Positions 25,778 through 34,305 of a stretch of 47,039 nt of DNA are shown one piece after another (the stretch's first letter is position 1; each line of letters opens with the position of its first letter). The stretch covers positions 1 through 47,039 of the forward strand of contig JAOAIO010000005.1 in NCBI GenBank assembly GCA_026414665.1. Direction: 5' to 3'. The notes below the pieces were generated by a model that saw only the letters and a program-made list of their open reading frames with translations, ran no database searches and was not told the origin of the DNA. Position numbers and translations under genes: made by a program. This DNA comes from Azovibrio sp. Lineage in GTDB: Bacteria; Pseudomonadota; Gammaproteobacteria; Burkholderiales; Rhodocyclaceae.

Positions 25778-27076
25778 ATGCAAAAAAGCCAATTTTCCGT
25801 GCTCCGTCGGTTGCGCCGCTACACGCGTCTTACGCCGCTCTGTTGCTTTTTGTTGACCGCCTGCGCCACGCCCTTGCCCTGGCTATCGGGCGGGGATTCC
25901 CAGGCGGGCGCGGCACCGCGAGACGAGGCGGCGGCTGCGGCCGCCCCTGCCTGCCCCGCATGTCCGGTTTGTCCGCCGGCGCCGGCTTGCCCGCAGGCCG
26001 CGCCCGTGGTCGAGGCGCCGCCGCGGCTCGAGGCCGCGACTTGGGCCGATCTGCCGGACTGGCAGAAGGATACGTTGGTGGCGAGCTGGCCGGCCTGGCA
26101 GGAATCCTGCCGCGGGCTTGCCAGCCGTGCCAACGCCGCGGCTTGGGTCCGGGTCTGCAGCTTGGCGCGTGAGGTCGACGGCCAGGATGAGGCGGCGGTG
26201 CGCCGCTTCTACGAAGCCCATTTCATTCCCCACGCCGTGGTCGAAGCCGATGGGCGCCGCGAAGGCATGATTACCGGCTACTACGAGCCGCTCATTCGCG
26301 GCAGCCGGCAGCGCGATGCCCGTTATGCCACCCCTGTGCTGGGCGTGCCGGCGGACATGCTGAGCATCGAGCTTGGCGATGTCTATCCCGACCTCAAGCA
26401 TCGCCGCCTGCGCGGACGGCTCGAAGGCAACAAGGTGTTGCCTTATTGGAGCCGGGCCGAGATCGAGGCACGCCGTGGCCAGCATTGGCCGGGCAAGGTC
26501 TTGCTCTGGGTCGAGGACCCGATCGAATTCTTCTTTTTGCAGATTCAGGGCTCGGGACGGGTGCAGCTGCCCGATGGCAGTCGCGTGCGCATTGGCTATG
26601 CCGACCAGAACGGGCATCCCTACCAGTCGATCGGGCGTCTGTTGGTCGAACGCGGCGCGCTCAAGCTCGAAGAGGCATCGATGCAGGGCATTCAAGCCTG
26701 GGCCAGAGCGCATCCTGGTCAAGTGCAGGCGCTGCTCAACAGTAATCCCAGCTACGTTTTCTTCCGTGAGCTACCGAATGCCGAGGGTGGCCCCATCGGG
26801 GCGCTGGGCGTGCCGTTGACGCCGGAGCGCAGCCTTGCTGTCGACCCGCGTTACATCCCCCTCGGGGCGCCCGTCTGGCTGGCGACGACCCGGCCCAATA
26901 GCAGCCAGCCGTTGCATCGGCTGATGCTGGCTCAGGATACGGGGGGCGCCATCAAGGGCGGGGTGCGCGCCGATTTCTTCTGGGGGTTTGGCAAGGAGGC
27001 CGGCGAGCTTGCCGGGCGGATGAAGCAGAAAGGGCGGCTGTGGGTGCTCTTGCCGGCTGAATTGGCGCCGCGCTGA
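25778..27076 (+). CDS. mltA: Membrane-bound lytic murein transglycosylase A
   Basis: An outer-membrane lipoprotein that cleaves peptidoglycan glycan strands to 1,6-anhydromuropeptides. Its 432 residues comprise a signal peptide with lipobox LTAC (lipidated Cys29), a linker, the MltA domain (GMITGYYEPLIRGS; IQGSGRVQLPDGS) and the C-terminal 3D domain with LAQDTGGAIKGGVRADFFWG, including the catalytic Asp region. Odd: the linker has a Cys-Pro cluster (Cys59, Cys62, Cys65, Cys71 within PACPACPVCPPAPACP), unusual in a periplasmic lipoprotein. Confidence 0.93.
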   Translation: MQKSQFSVLRRLRRYTRLTPLCCFLLTACATPLPWLSGGDSQAGAAPRDEAAAAAAPACPACPVCPPAPACPQAAPVVEAPPRLEAATWADLPDWQKDTLVASWPAWQESCRGLASRANAAAWVRVCSLAREVDGQDEAAVRRFYEAHFIPHAVVEADGRREGMITGYYEPLIRGSRQRDARYATPVLGVPADMLSIELGDVYPDLKHRRLRGRLEGNKVLPYWSRAEIEARRGQHWPGKVLLWVEDPIEFFFLQIQGSGRVQLPDGSRVRIGYADQNGHPYQSIGRLLVERGALKLEEASMQGIQAWARAHPGQVQALLNSNPSYVFFRELPNAEGGPIGALGVPLTPERSLAVDPRYIPLGAPVWLATTRPNSSQPLHRLMLAQDTGGAIKGGVRADFFWGFGKEAGELAGRMKQKGRLWVLLPAELAPR

Positions 27077-27093
27077 TCCGGCGTTGGCGAGCA

Positions 27094-27120
27094 CCGGCGC
27101 CCGGCATTGCCGGGCGCCGG
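27094..27120. terminator. Hairpin between mltA and glycine-zipper gene
   Basis: A perfect 12-bp inverted repeat (CCGGCGCCCGGC / GCCGGGCGCCGG) with an ATT loop lies between convergent genes. It has no flanking T-run. Confidence 0.6.
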
Positions 27121-27143
27121 CAGGAGGGGGCTGGAGCGCGTTT

Positions 27144-27632
27144 TTAGTCGCGCGCCAGCTCGCCGCCGATCAGGCCGCCTAATACGGCGCCAGCGGCGGT
27201 AGCGGCGAGACGGCCATTGCCATCGCCGAAGCGGCTGCCGACGATGCCGCCGGCCACGGCGCCGAGCACCTGGCCGGTGCCGCGGCTCATGCCTTCATCG
27301 CGGTAGCGCACTGGCGCGTCATCGCGGTAATAGCGCCGCGGCGGCGCTTCGCGGTAGACCGGGGTGTCGTGGATCACCCGGTCGCGGTATACCACCACCG
27401 GTTCTTGGTAAACGACGCGGGGAGCGGTGTAGACCGGCACGGGCCGTTCTACCACGATATATTCCACTCGGCGGTCGTGCCGATGCGCATGGTGGTAATG
27501 GCGCGGGGGAGGATCGTCGTAGCGCCGCTCGTAGCGGCTGCCGTAGCGATCGGCGTACCAGTCATCGCCGGCGAGCGCGTTGCCGCCGATGCCGGCGGCG
27601 AGTAGTAAGGCAAGGGTGTAGCGTGCGAGCAT
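27144..27632 (-). CDS. Glycine-zipper outer-membrane-type protein
   Basis: A 162-residue exported protein: signal peptide ending near NALAG, a Tyr/Arg/His-rich middle (SRYERRYDDPPPRHYHHAHR; repeated VVY and VYR units) and a C-terminal glycine-zipper 2TM segment (VLGAVAGGIVGSRFG and AAGAVLGGLIGGELA) as in 17-kDa surface antigens. Function unknown; a structural role in the outer membrane is usual for the family. The third-codon ATG was chosen because AAGGATG is well spaced before it. Confidence 0.82.
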   Translation of the reverse strand: MLARYTLALLLAAGIGGNALAGDDWYADRYGSRYERRYDDPPPRHYHHAHRHDRRVEYIVVERPVPVYTAPRVVYQEPVVVYRDRVIHDTPVYREAPPRRYYRDDAPVRYRDEGMSRGTGQVLGAVAGGIVGSRFGDGNGRLAATAAGAVLGGLIGGELARD

Positions 27633-27733
27633 GGTGGTCATCCTTGTGCGAGTGGGACATAGGGTTAACGCTGGATTCGGGCTTACGGCTGACCTGCACC
27701 GTGGCCTGGCGCTGTAGCAGGCATTGCATGGGC

Positions 27734-27764
27734 AAAAAAATCCCCGCCGGGTTGGCGGCGGGGG
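27734..27764 (-). terminator. Intrinsic terminator of the Lrp-type gene
   Basis: On the minus strand an 8-bp stem CCCCGCCG / CGGCGGGG with loop of six is followed by ATTTTTTT. It separates the lrp-like gene from the glycine-zipper gene. The 119 bp between it and the lrp stop show nothing recognisable. Confidence 0.85.
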
Positions 27765-27885
27765 ACAATCTCGAAGGGGGGATCGAGAGGAGGGGTAACA
27801 CTACGCTGCGTACTCTAAGCGCGGCTTGCGTCCTTGTCTGTCGGCCTTCGGTGCCGGTTTGTAACCAAGTGTTGTGGCGCGCTTT

Positions 27886-28350
27886 TTAGGCGAGGGGCAG
27901 GGCAGTCTTATCCACCACGCGGCGCAACACGAAGCTGGTATGCACGCCCGTGACTCCGGTAATGCGCGTGATGCGGTCGAGCAGTAGTTCCTGGTAGGCA
28001 TCCATGTCGCGTACCACGGCCTTGAGCTGGTAGTCGGCATCTTGGCCGGTGATGAGCAGGCATTCGATGATGTCGGGGAGGCTGCTGATTTCCCGTTCGA
28101 AATGCGCGAAGCGCTCCGGGGTGTGCCGGTCCATCGAGATGTGGATCAGCGCCATCAGGCTAAGCCCTAGCTTGCGGGCATCCAAGAGGGCGCGGTAGCC
28201 GAGGATCAATCCCGCTTCTTCGAGCGCGCGTACCCGGCGCAGACATGGCGAGGGGGAAAGCCCAATGCGTTCGGCCAGCTCCTGGTTGCTGATGCGGCCA
28301 TCTTCTTGCAGGAGTTGGAGGATCTGGCGGTCGTAACGGTCGAGTTTCAT
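27886..28350 (-). CDS. lrp: Lrp/AsnC-family transcriptional regulator
   Basis: A 154-residue regulator: N-terminal winged helix with LDRYDRQILQLLQEDGRIS and NQELAERIGLSPSPCLRRVR, and a C-terminal RAM domain (ECLLITGQDADYQLKAVV) that senses amino acids. It is divergent from leuA; the 156-bp gap between the two is distinctly AT-rich for this genome and a likely binding region, so it may control leucine synthesis and itself. Confidence 0.92.
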   Translation of the reverse strand: MKLDRYDRQILQLLQEDGRISNQELAERIGLSPSPCLRRVRALEEAGLILGYRALLDARKLGLSLMALIHISMDRHTPERFAHFEREISSLPDIIECLLITGQDADYQLKAVVRDMDAYQELLLDRITRITGVTGVHTSFVLRRVVDKTALPLA

Positions 28351-28506
28351 GGCGCGTTTTCCTGCTTTAAGGATTCTTGCTGTTGTTTCTTCGGATTTTT
28401 GAGGAATTTTATTGCGTGAATATCTGCTTTTCCGGAGTAATACGCAAGCAAATGCCCCGTGCTTTTCCGTACCATGCTCCGCATCGCAACGTTTTCGGAG
28501 ACCGTC

Positions 28507-30210
28507 ATGCCGCCCATGCCTGCCGCCAGCAAATACGCCCCCTTCCCGTCGGTGCCGTTGCACGACCGGCAGTGGCCGGGGCGCCGCATCACCCGGGCGC
28601 CGATTTGGATGAGCAGTGATCTGCGCGATGGCAACCAGTCGCTGTTCGAGCCCATGGACGCGGCGAAGAAGCTGCGCATGTTCGAAATGCTCTGCGCCAT
28701 CGGCTTTAAGGAAATCGAAGTGGCCTTTCCTGCCGCCTCGCAGACCGATTTCGACTTCGTGCGGAGGCTCATCGAGGCCGATTGCATTCCCGCGGATGTG
28801 ACCATCGCGGTGCTCACGCAAGCCCGGGAGCCTTTGATCCGCCGTACCTTCGCCGCCATCCAAGGGGCGCGTCGCGTCATCGTGCACGTGTATAACGCCA
28901 CATCGGAGCCTTTTCGCAACCTGGTGTTCGGCATGAGCAAGGCCGAGGTGGTGGCCATGGCGGTCGATGCCGTGCGGCGCATCCGGGAGCTGGCCGAGGC
29001 CATGCCAAAGACCGAGGTGGTGCTCGAATACAGCCCCGAGACCTTTACGGCGACGGAGCTCGATTTCGCGCTCGAAGTGTGCGATGCGGTGAGCGACGCC
29101 TGGGGCGCCACGCCGGAGCGCAAGATGATTCTCAACCTTCCCGCCACGGTCGAGGTTGCCACCCCGAATGTGTATGCCGACCAGATCGAGTGGATGCACC
29201 GCCATTTGGCCCGGCGCGATAGCCTCATCCTTAGCCTGCATCCGCACAACGACCGCGGCACTGCCGTGGCCGCCGCCGAGTTGGGGCTCATGGCCGGCGC
29301 CGAGCGTGTCGAAGGCTGCTTGTTTGGTCATGGCGAGCGCACCGGCAATGTGGATCTCGTCACCCTCGCGCTCAATATGTACACCCAAGGGATTGCGCCG
29401 GGGCTCGATTTTTCCGACATCAATGCCGTGGCGCGCCAGGTTGAAGCGTGCACCCAGTTGCCCATCCATCCACGCCACCCATACGTGGGGGATCTCGTGT
29501 TTACGGCCTTCTCCGGCTCCCACCAGGATGCCATCAAGAAGGGGCTCGCGGCCCACAAGGCCGCAGGCGACGCGGTGCCGTCCTACTGGAACGTGCCGTA
29601 TCTGCCCATCGATCCTGCCGATGTCGGGCGCAGCTACGATGCCTTGATCCGGGTCAACAGCCAATCCGGCAAGGGGGGCATCGCGTATTTGCTCGAAACC
29701 GAATACGGCGTGGTGTTGCCGCGCCGCTTGCAAGTCGAGTTCGCCGCGGTGGTGCAGCGCCAGGCCGACCGCGACGGCCGAGAAATACGCGCCGCCGACC
29801 TCTGGGCGCTCTTTGCCGCGACGTATCTTGAGAGCGTGACGCCGCTTTGCTACCGCGAGCATCACCTCTTCGAGCAGGGCGGCAAGCAGGGGATCCGCCT
29901 ATCCGTGGATATCGATGGCCGGCCACATTTGCTCGCGGGGCTCGGCAACGGTCCCATCGATGCGGCCGTCCAAGCGCTGCAAAGCGCTGGTTTCGCCGTG
30001 CAGGTGCGCAGCTTCGAGGAGCGCGCCATGGAGCCCAGCGGCGCAGCGGGTGAGGCGCGGGCATGCGCCTGCATCGAAGTGGCGGGTGGAGCCAGCGGCG
30101 AGCGCTACGGCGTGGGGATCGACGCCCATATCGTCACCGCTTCGCTCAAGGCGTTGGTGAGCGCCGTGAACCGCTTGTGCCAGGCCGGCTTGCGTCAGGC
30201 GGCGGCTTGA
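28507..30210 (+). CDS. leuA: 2-isopropylmalate synthase
   Basis: Condenses acetyl-CoA with 2-oxoisovalerate, the first committed step of leucine synthesis. The 567 residues fit the longer LeuA type 2. The HMGL-like barrel has [14 protein letters not shown] and the metal-binding [10 protein letters not shown]; the C-terminal leucine-binding regulatory domain begins near residue 430 and includes [20 protein letters not shown]. The start follows GGAG at 6 bp spacing; in-frame codons further upstream lack a ribosome site. Confidence 0.95.
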   Translation: MPPMPAASKYAPFPSVPLHDRQWPGRRITRAPIWMSSDLRDGNQSLFEPMDAAKKLRMFEMLCAIGFKEIEVAFPAASQTDFDFVRRLIEADCIPADVTIAVLTQAREPLIRRTFAAIQGARRVIVHVYNATSEPFRNLVFGMSKAEVVAMAVDAVRRIRELAEAMPKTEVVLEYSPETFTATELDFALEVCDAVSDAWGATPERKMILNLPATVEVATPNVYADQIEWMHRHLARRDSLILSLHPHNDRGTAVAAAELGLMAGAERVEGCLFGHGERTGNVDLVTLALNMYTQGIAPGLDFSDINAVARQVEACTQLPIHPRHPYVGDLVFTAFSGSHQDAIKKGLAAHKAAGDAVPSYWNVPYLPIDPADVGRSYDALIRVNSQSGKGGIAYLLETEYGVVLPRRLQVEFAAVVQRQADRDGREIRAADLWALFAATYLESVTPLCYREHHLFEQGGKQGIRLSVDIDGRPHLLAGLGNGPIDAAVQALQSAGFAVQVRSFEERAMEPSGAAGEARACACIEVAGGASGERYGVGIDAHIVTASLKALVSAVNRLCQAGLRQAAA

Positions 30211-30229
30211 GACGAGCGGTGCGCAGACA

Positions 30230-30256
30230 GCAGGGCTGCGGCCGAGGCGGCCCTGC
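30230..30256. terminator. Hairpin between convergent leuA and dsbC
   Basis: The inverted repeat GCAGGGC / GCCCTGC with a 13-nt GC-rich loop lies midway between the two stops. No T-run is present. Confidence 0.4.
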
Positions 30257-30276
30257 GGCCATGGATGTGCGCCGGC

Positions 30277-30978
30277 TTACTTGATGCTATTGAGCTTTTG
30301 CTCGATGCGGTTTAGGGGAATGGCGCCGCCGACCCGCTCGCCGTCGGCGAAGAACAGCGTGGGCGTGCCCGTGACGCGCAGCTTGCGGCCGAGCTCTTGG
30401 TTGTTGATGATGGCGGTGGTGTCGCAATCGTCTTTGCCGGTCGGGGCCTTGCCGTTTACCATCCAGTCGTTCCAGGTCTTGGCGGGGTCGGCGGCACACC
30501 AGATTTGGCGTGACTTCTTGATCGAGTCCTCGGAGAGGATCGGGTAGAGGAAGATGTATAGCGTGGCATTATCGAGCCTTGCCATCTCCTTCGCCAGCCG
30601 CTTGCAATAGCCGCAGTTCGGGTCCTCGAAGATGGCGATTGTCCGCTTGCCGTTGCCGCGTACGATTTTGATGGCCTGATTGAGCGGCAGATCGCTGAAC
30701 TTGATGGCAGTGAGCTTCTTCAAGCGTTCGTCGGTGACGCTTGTCATGCTTTTCGCATCGATGAGGTTGCCGGCTAGGATGACGCTCACCTTCTCGTCGG
30801 TGTAAATGATCTGGCCGTCGAAATAGACTTCGTACAAGTCGAGGTAGCCGGACTTGGTGACACTCGTTACCGGCGTGCCCAGCTTGGCCTCGATCGCTTT
30901 CTTGACATTGGCTTCCTGGGCCAAGGCAGGCAGGGCGAGGCCGGCGGCGAATAGGAAGGGGAGCAGTTTTTTGAGCAT
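30277..30978 (-). CDS. dsbC: Thiol:disulfide interchange protein DsbC
   Basis: A periplasmic disulfide isomerase. Of 233 residues, the signal peptide ends at ALAQ, an N-terminal dimerisation domain covers about 25-85, and a thioredoxin fold carries the redox motif NCGYCKRL (Cys122, Cys125) and the cis-proline loop TGTPTLFF. A second pair, WCAADPAKTW to DDCD, matches the structural disulfide of DsbC. An AAGGAGATATC ribosome site precedes the ATG. Confidence 0.95.
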   Translation of the reverse strand: MLKKLLPFLFAAGLALPALAQEANVKKAIEAKLGTPVTSVTKSGYLDLYEVYFDGQIIYTDEKVSVILAGNLIDAKSMTSVTDERLKKLTAIKFSDLPLNQAIKIVRGNGKRTIAIFEDPNCGYCKRLAKEMARLDNATLYIFLYPILSEDSIKKSRQIWCAADPAKTWNDWMVNGKAPTGKDDCDTTAIINNQELGRKLRVTGTPTLFFADGERVGGAIPLNRIEQKLNSIK

Positions 30979-31017
30979 GATATCTCCTTGGGGAAAAGGG
31001 CGACCGTGGCGCCGAGT

Positions 31018-32181
31018 TCAAAGGGCGCCCAGGGCGTAGCGCACCAGCAAGCTTTTGATGGGCAGGAGCCGGTCGGTGAGCGACAGGCCCAGGTTGCGTA
31101 GCGGCGCCAGGCCCGGCGGGTTGTCTCGGAACAGGCGGCGCAGGGTATCGGTCGTGGTCTGCATGAGCAGCGTTTCCTCCTTGCGGGCCCGTTGATAGCG
31201 GCGCAGGAAGGCTTCCGCGCCGATGTCTTGCCAGGGCTGGGCTGCGGCCAGCAGCTCGGCCAATACCCGGGCGTCCTGAAAACCTAGGTTGATGCCGTGC
31301 CCGGAGAGCGGGTGGATGCCATGCGCCGCATCGCCGACCAAGGCCAGGCGCGGCGCCACCGTGCGCGGCACCCGGATGAGGCGCAAGGCAAAGGCGGCGG
31401 CCGGGGTGATGGTTTCGAGCCTGCCCAGCACCTGTTGGCCGGCGGCGGCGACACGCTCGGCTAGGGCATCCGGGGATAGCGCGCAGAGCCGGTCGGCCTC
31501 GGCATCCGGGGTGGACCAGACGATGGACATGCGCTTGCCTGGCAGCGGCAGGTAGGCGAGCACGCCGTCATCGCGGAACCATTGCCAGGCCGTGCCCCGG
31601 TGCGGTTTTTCGGTGTTGAAGTTGGCGACTACGCCTTTCTCGCCATAGGGGGTGACCTTGGCTTCCAGTCCCGCCTCGCGCCGCACCCAGGAGTCACGCC
31701 CGTCGGCCCCGACGAGCAGGCGGGCGGCGAGGCAAGTGCCGTCTTCCAAAGTGAGCACGGTGGCATCGTGGCGGAATTGCAGCGCAGCCGGGCGGGCCGG
31801 GCAGAAGCGGCTGACATTGGCCTGGCGCTTGACGCTTTCCCACAGCTCGCAAGCCATGAGCGCGGACTCCATGATCCAGCCCAACTCGGCGACGCCCGTC
31901 TCATAGGCGCTAAAACGCAGCTTGCCGCCTCGGTCGCCAAATACCTCCATGGCTTGGATCGGGGCCATGCGTGTGACGTCGAGGTGCTCCCAGATGCCGA
32001 TCCGGTCGAGAAAGGCGGCGTTGGCCGGGCTGATGGCGTAGATGCGCGCATCCCAGCCCTCCGGCCGGCGCGGCGGCGCGCTTTCCACCAGGGCGATGCG
32101 CAGACGGGTCTGACGCAGGGCGACGGCGAGACTCGCGCCGGCAAGGCCGCCGCCGACGATGATGAGGTCAAATGACTGCAT
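31018..32181 (-). CDS. UbiH/UbiF/COQ6-family FAD monooxygenase
   Basis: A flavoprotein hydroxylase of ubiquinone ring modification. The 387 residues have the N-terminal FAD motif IIVGGGLAGASLAVAL, a DGRD motif (LLVGADGRDSWVR) and the family signature GDAAHGIHPLSGHGINLGFQD. Which ring position it hydroxylates (UbiH, UbiF, UbiI or UbiM type) cannot be decided by eye. The start was placed at the ATG of QSFDLIIVGG. Confidence 0.9.
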   Translation of the reverse strand: MQSFDLIIVGGGLAGASLAVALRQTRLRIALVESAPPRRPEGWDARIYAISPANAAFLDRIGIWEHLDVTRMAPIQAMEVFGDRGGKLRFSAYETGVAELGWIMESALMACELWESVKRQANVSRFCPARPAALQFRHDATVLTLEDGTCLAARLLVGADGRDSWVRREAGLEAKVTPYGEKGVVANFNTEKPHRGTAWQWFRDDGVLAYLPLPGKRMSIVWSTPDAEADRLCALSPDALAERVAAAGQQVLGRLETITPAAAFALRLIRVPRTVAPRLALVGDAAHGIHPLSGHGINLGFQDARVLAELLAAAQPWQDIGAEAFLRRYQRARKEETLLMQTTTDTLRRLFRDNPPGLAPLRNLGLSLTDRLLPIKSLLVRYALGAL

Positions 32182-32237
32182 GGCGCGGGATTGTGCCCCC
32201 GGGGACGGCAAACGGCAAGGCGGCCAAGGCGGAGCGC

Positions 32238-32618
32238 TCAGTGTTTTTTGCGGCGATCGGCTTGGGCGCGCCAGGTCTTGACCTGTTCGGGGCTGGGTGG
32301 GGCGAACTGGCCGCCGTGCTGATTCACCATCCAGACCACGGCATTGGCGACTTCCTGGTCGGAGAGATTGGGATTGCCGCCCTTGGGCGGCATGTGGCGG
32401 ATGCCGGCCAGGGCTGCCGGCACCAGCTCGTCCAGCCCTTCCTTCACCAGCTTGTGCCAGCGCTTGTCGTCGTTCATGCGTGGGGCGTGCAGGATGCCGG
32501 TGTGGTGGCAGACGATGCAGGTCTCGTTATAGACCTGGGCGCCGGGCTTGTCGGCGGCGAACAAGGCGGTGCTCGCGAGGGTGAGCGCGGTGGCGAATGA
32601 GGGCTTGGCGAATGGCAC
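32238..32618 (-). CDS. Monohaem c-type cytochrome (c5-like)
   Basis: A 126-residue periplasmic cytochrome with a short signal sequence ending about LFAAD. The haem-binding CIVCHH (Cys34, Cys37, His38) and the axial methionine in RHMPPKGGNPNLSDQEV give a class I, c5-type pattern. The start codon is GTG with an AGGAG site upstream. It lies 74 bp after rnfH in the same direction and could be cotranscribed with the rnf genes, but its partner is unknown. Confidence 0.9.
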   Translation of the reverse strand: MPFAKPSFATALTLASTALFAADKPGAQVYNETCIVCHHTGILHAPRMNDDKRWHKLVKEGLDELVPAALAGIRHMPPKGGNPNLSDQEVANAVVWMVNQHGGQFAPPSPEQVKTWRAQADRRKKH

Positions 32619-32692
32619 GAGGAGGCTCCTAACTTGGGCAAGCCGTGATTCTAGTACGTCGAAATGCCCAAGTGCATTTACCGCGCTATCGG

Positions 32693-32965
32693 TCAGCTTG
32701 CTTCGCCCGTATCCCGGCGCGGCACCGTGGCTGGGTCGGCGATGATCGGGCGGTAGATTTCCACCCGGTCGCCGGGCTTGAGCGGCGCATCTAGCTTGGT
32801 CAGCTTACCGAAAATCCCAACCTTCTGGCGGCTTAGGTCGATATGCGGAAATTGCGCCAGAATGCCGGAGCGGGTGATGGCATCGGCCACCGTGGTGTGT
32901 TCGGGGACCTCGATGTCGAGCCAGATTTGTTGGTTGGGTTCGGAATAGGCGACGCTGATTTGCAT
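32693..32965 (-). CDS. rnfH: RnfH family protein
   Basis: A 90-residue UPF0125/RnfH protein with a ubiquitin-like fold (MQISVAYSEPNQQIWLDIEV; KLDAPLKPGDRVEIYRPI). RnfH ends nif-associated rnf clusters; its exact role is unknown. GGAGGAA precedes the ATG. It starts 17 bp after the rnfE stop. Confidence 0.92.
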   Translation of the reverse strand: MQISVAYSEPNQQIWLDIEVPEHTTVADAITRSGILAQFPHIDLSRQKVGIFGKLTKLDAPLKPGDRVEIYRPIIADPATVPRRDTGEAS

Positions 32966-32982
32966 GGCGATTCCTCCGAGCG

Positions 32983-33648
32983 TCAAGCCAGCACGGCGGC
33001 CTTGTCGGGCTGGGCGGCCCGCCGGGCATCGAGACGCTGCTTGCCGGCCAGGAGAAAGCCGAGCGCCGCGAACGCGCCGGGCGGCAGAATCATCAATAGC
33101 GCGCCAGCGTAGCCGGGGATGCGCATTTCCAGGAAGGCGAAGGCGGGACCCAGCAATTGCGAGGCTTGCGCGAACAAGGTGCCGCTGCCCAGGAATTCGC
33201 GGATTAGGCCGATCAACGTCAGCGCGCCGGTGAAGCCGATGCCCATGGCCAGGCCGTCGATGAACGCATGTCCGACCGGGTGGCGCGAGGCGAAAGATTC
33301 AGCGCGCCCGAGGATGGCGCAATTCACCACGATCAGGGCGATGAACAGGCCCAGCACCTTGTAGAGCTCATGCAGCCAGGCGTTGAGCGCCATGTCTACG
33401 ATCGTGACCAAGCTGGCGATGAGCACGATGAACACCGGAATGCGCACTTGCGGACTGACGACCCGGCGTAGCAGCGAAACCAGGACGTTGGCGACGACCA
33501 GCACGGCCGTGGTGGCGAGCCCCATGCCTAGGCCGTTGGTGCCGCTCGTGGTGACGGCCATGGTCGGACAGAGCGCGAGCATTTGCGCGAACACCACGTT
33601 GTTATGCCAGAGACCATCCCGGATCAGGGTCGTCATGTTGCCGCTCAT
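32983..33648 (-). CDS. rnfE: Rnf electron transport complex subunit E
   Basis: A 221-residue membrane subunit with about six helices. LWHNNVVFAQMLALCPTMAVT near the N-terminus is the conserved RnfA/E/NqrD/E segment with the cysteine that helps hold the intramembrane Fe-S centre, and VNCAILGRAESFASRHPV carries the second. It overlaps the rnfG stop by 4 bp. Confidence 0.95.
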   Translation of the reverse strand: MSGNMTTLIRDGLWHNNVVFAQMLALCPTMAVTTSGTNGLGMGLATTAVLVVANVLVSLLRRVVSPQVRIPVFIVLIASLVTIVDMALNAWLHELYKVLGLFIALIVVNCAILGRAESFASRHPVGHAFIDGLAMGIGFTGALTLIGLIREFLGSGTLFAQASQLLGPAFAFLEMRIPGYAGALLMILPPGAFAALGFLLAGKQRLDARRAAQPDKAAVLA

Positions 33649-34304
33649 GATGCTTTTCCCTCCTTGTGGGCGCGTGCCGTTCCCATCGTGGCGCTGTCTT
33701 GGGGCTGGCCGAGCATGGCGTCCTGGTGGCGGGCGAAGATTTCCAGTCCGCCCTTCACCGCCTGGACCACGGCCCGGGGTGTGATGGTGGCGCCGGCGAA
33801 CTGATCGAATTCGCCACCGTCCTTGCGCACCGCCCAGCGCCCTGTGTTGAGCGACTTGCCGTTGAACGCGGTGATCCAGTCGGTCTTGCCGATTTCGATC
33901 TTGTCGCCAAGGCCCGGGGTTTCGCTATGCTTCAAGACCCGCACGCCGAGCACCTGCCCGTCTTGGTCTACCGCCATGAGCAAGACGATGGGGCCGGCAT
34001 AACCCTTGCCCTCGACCCGGAATACGGCGGCTGCGGGCTTGCCGGCGTGGCGGGCGCGATAGACGGTGAGCGGCGCTGTCGCGCCGACATCGATCTGGAC
34101 GCGGTCGGCGAGTAAGTCATTGTCGGCCAGGCCTGCGGGCAATACCTGGGTCAGCGATTCACGCAGGTCGCGCGCCTCGGCCGCAGCGATGGCATCGCGG
34201 GTAGCCCCCGCGACCCAGGATAGGGCGGCCGAGGCCAGCAGCGCGGTGCAGCCGAGCAGCAACGGTGGGTAGAAGGTGTATTCCTTCAGCGTATCTAGGC
34301 GCAT
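33645..34304 (-). CDS. rnfG: Rnf electron transport complex subunit G (FMN-binding)
   Basis: A 219-residue subunit with one N-terminal helix and a periplasmic domain. DQFAGATITPRAVV holds the threonine to which FMN is covalently attached by the ApbE system. LKHSETPGLGDKIE is the other family block. The start lies 1 bp after the rnfD stop. Confidence 0.95.
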   Translation of the reverse strand: MRLDTLKEYTFYPPLLLGCTALLASAALSWVAGATRDAIAAAEARDLRESLTQVLPAGLADNDLLADRVQIDVGATAPLTVYRARHAGKPAAAVFRVEGKGYAGPIVLLMAVDQDGQVLGVRVLKHSETPGLGDKIEIGKTDWITAFNGKSLNTGRWAVRKDGGEFDQFAGATITPRAVVQAVKGGLEIFARHQDAMLGQPQDSATMGTARAHKEGKAS

Positions 34305-34305
34305 G

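Noticed and set aside
27801-27885. Basic peptide-like extension read in another frame downstream of the lrp gene
   Set aside because: No ribosome site and no resemblance to known proteins; the region only separates the lrp stop from its terminator.
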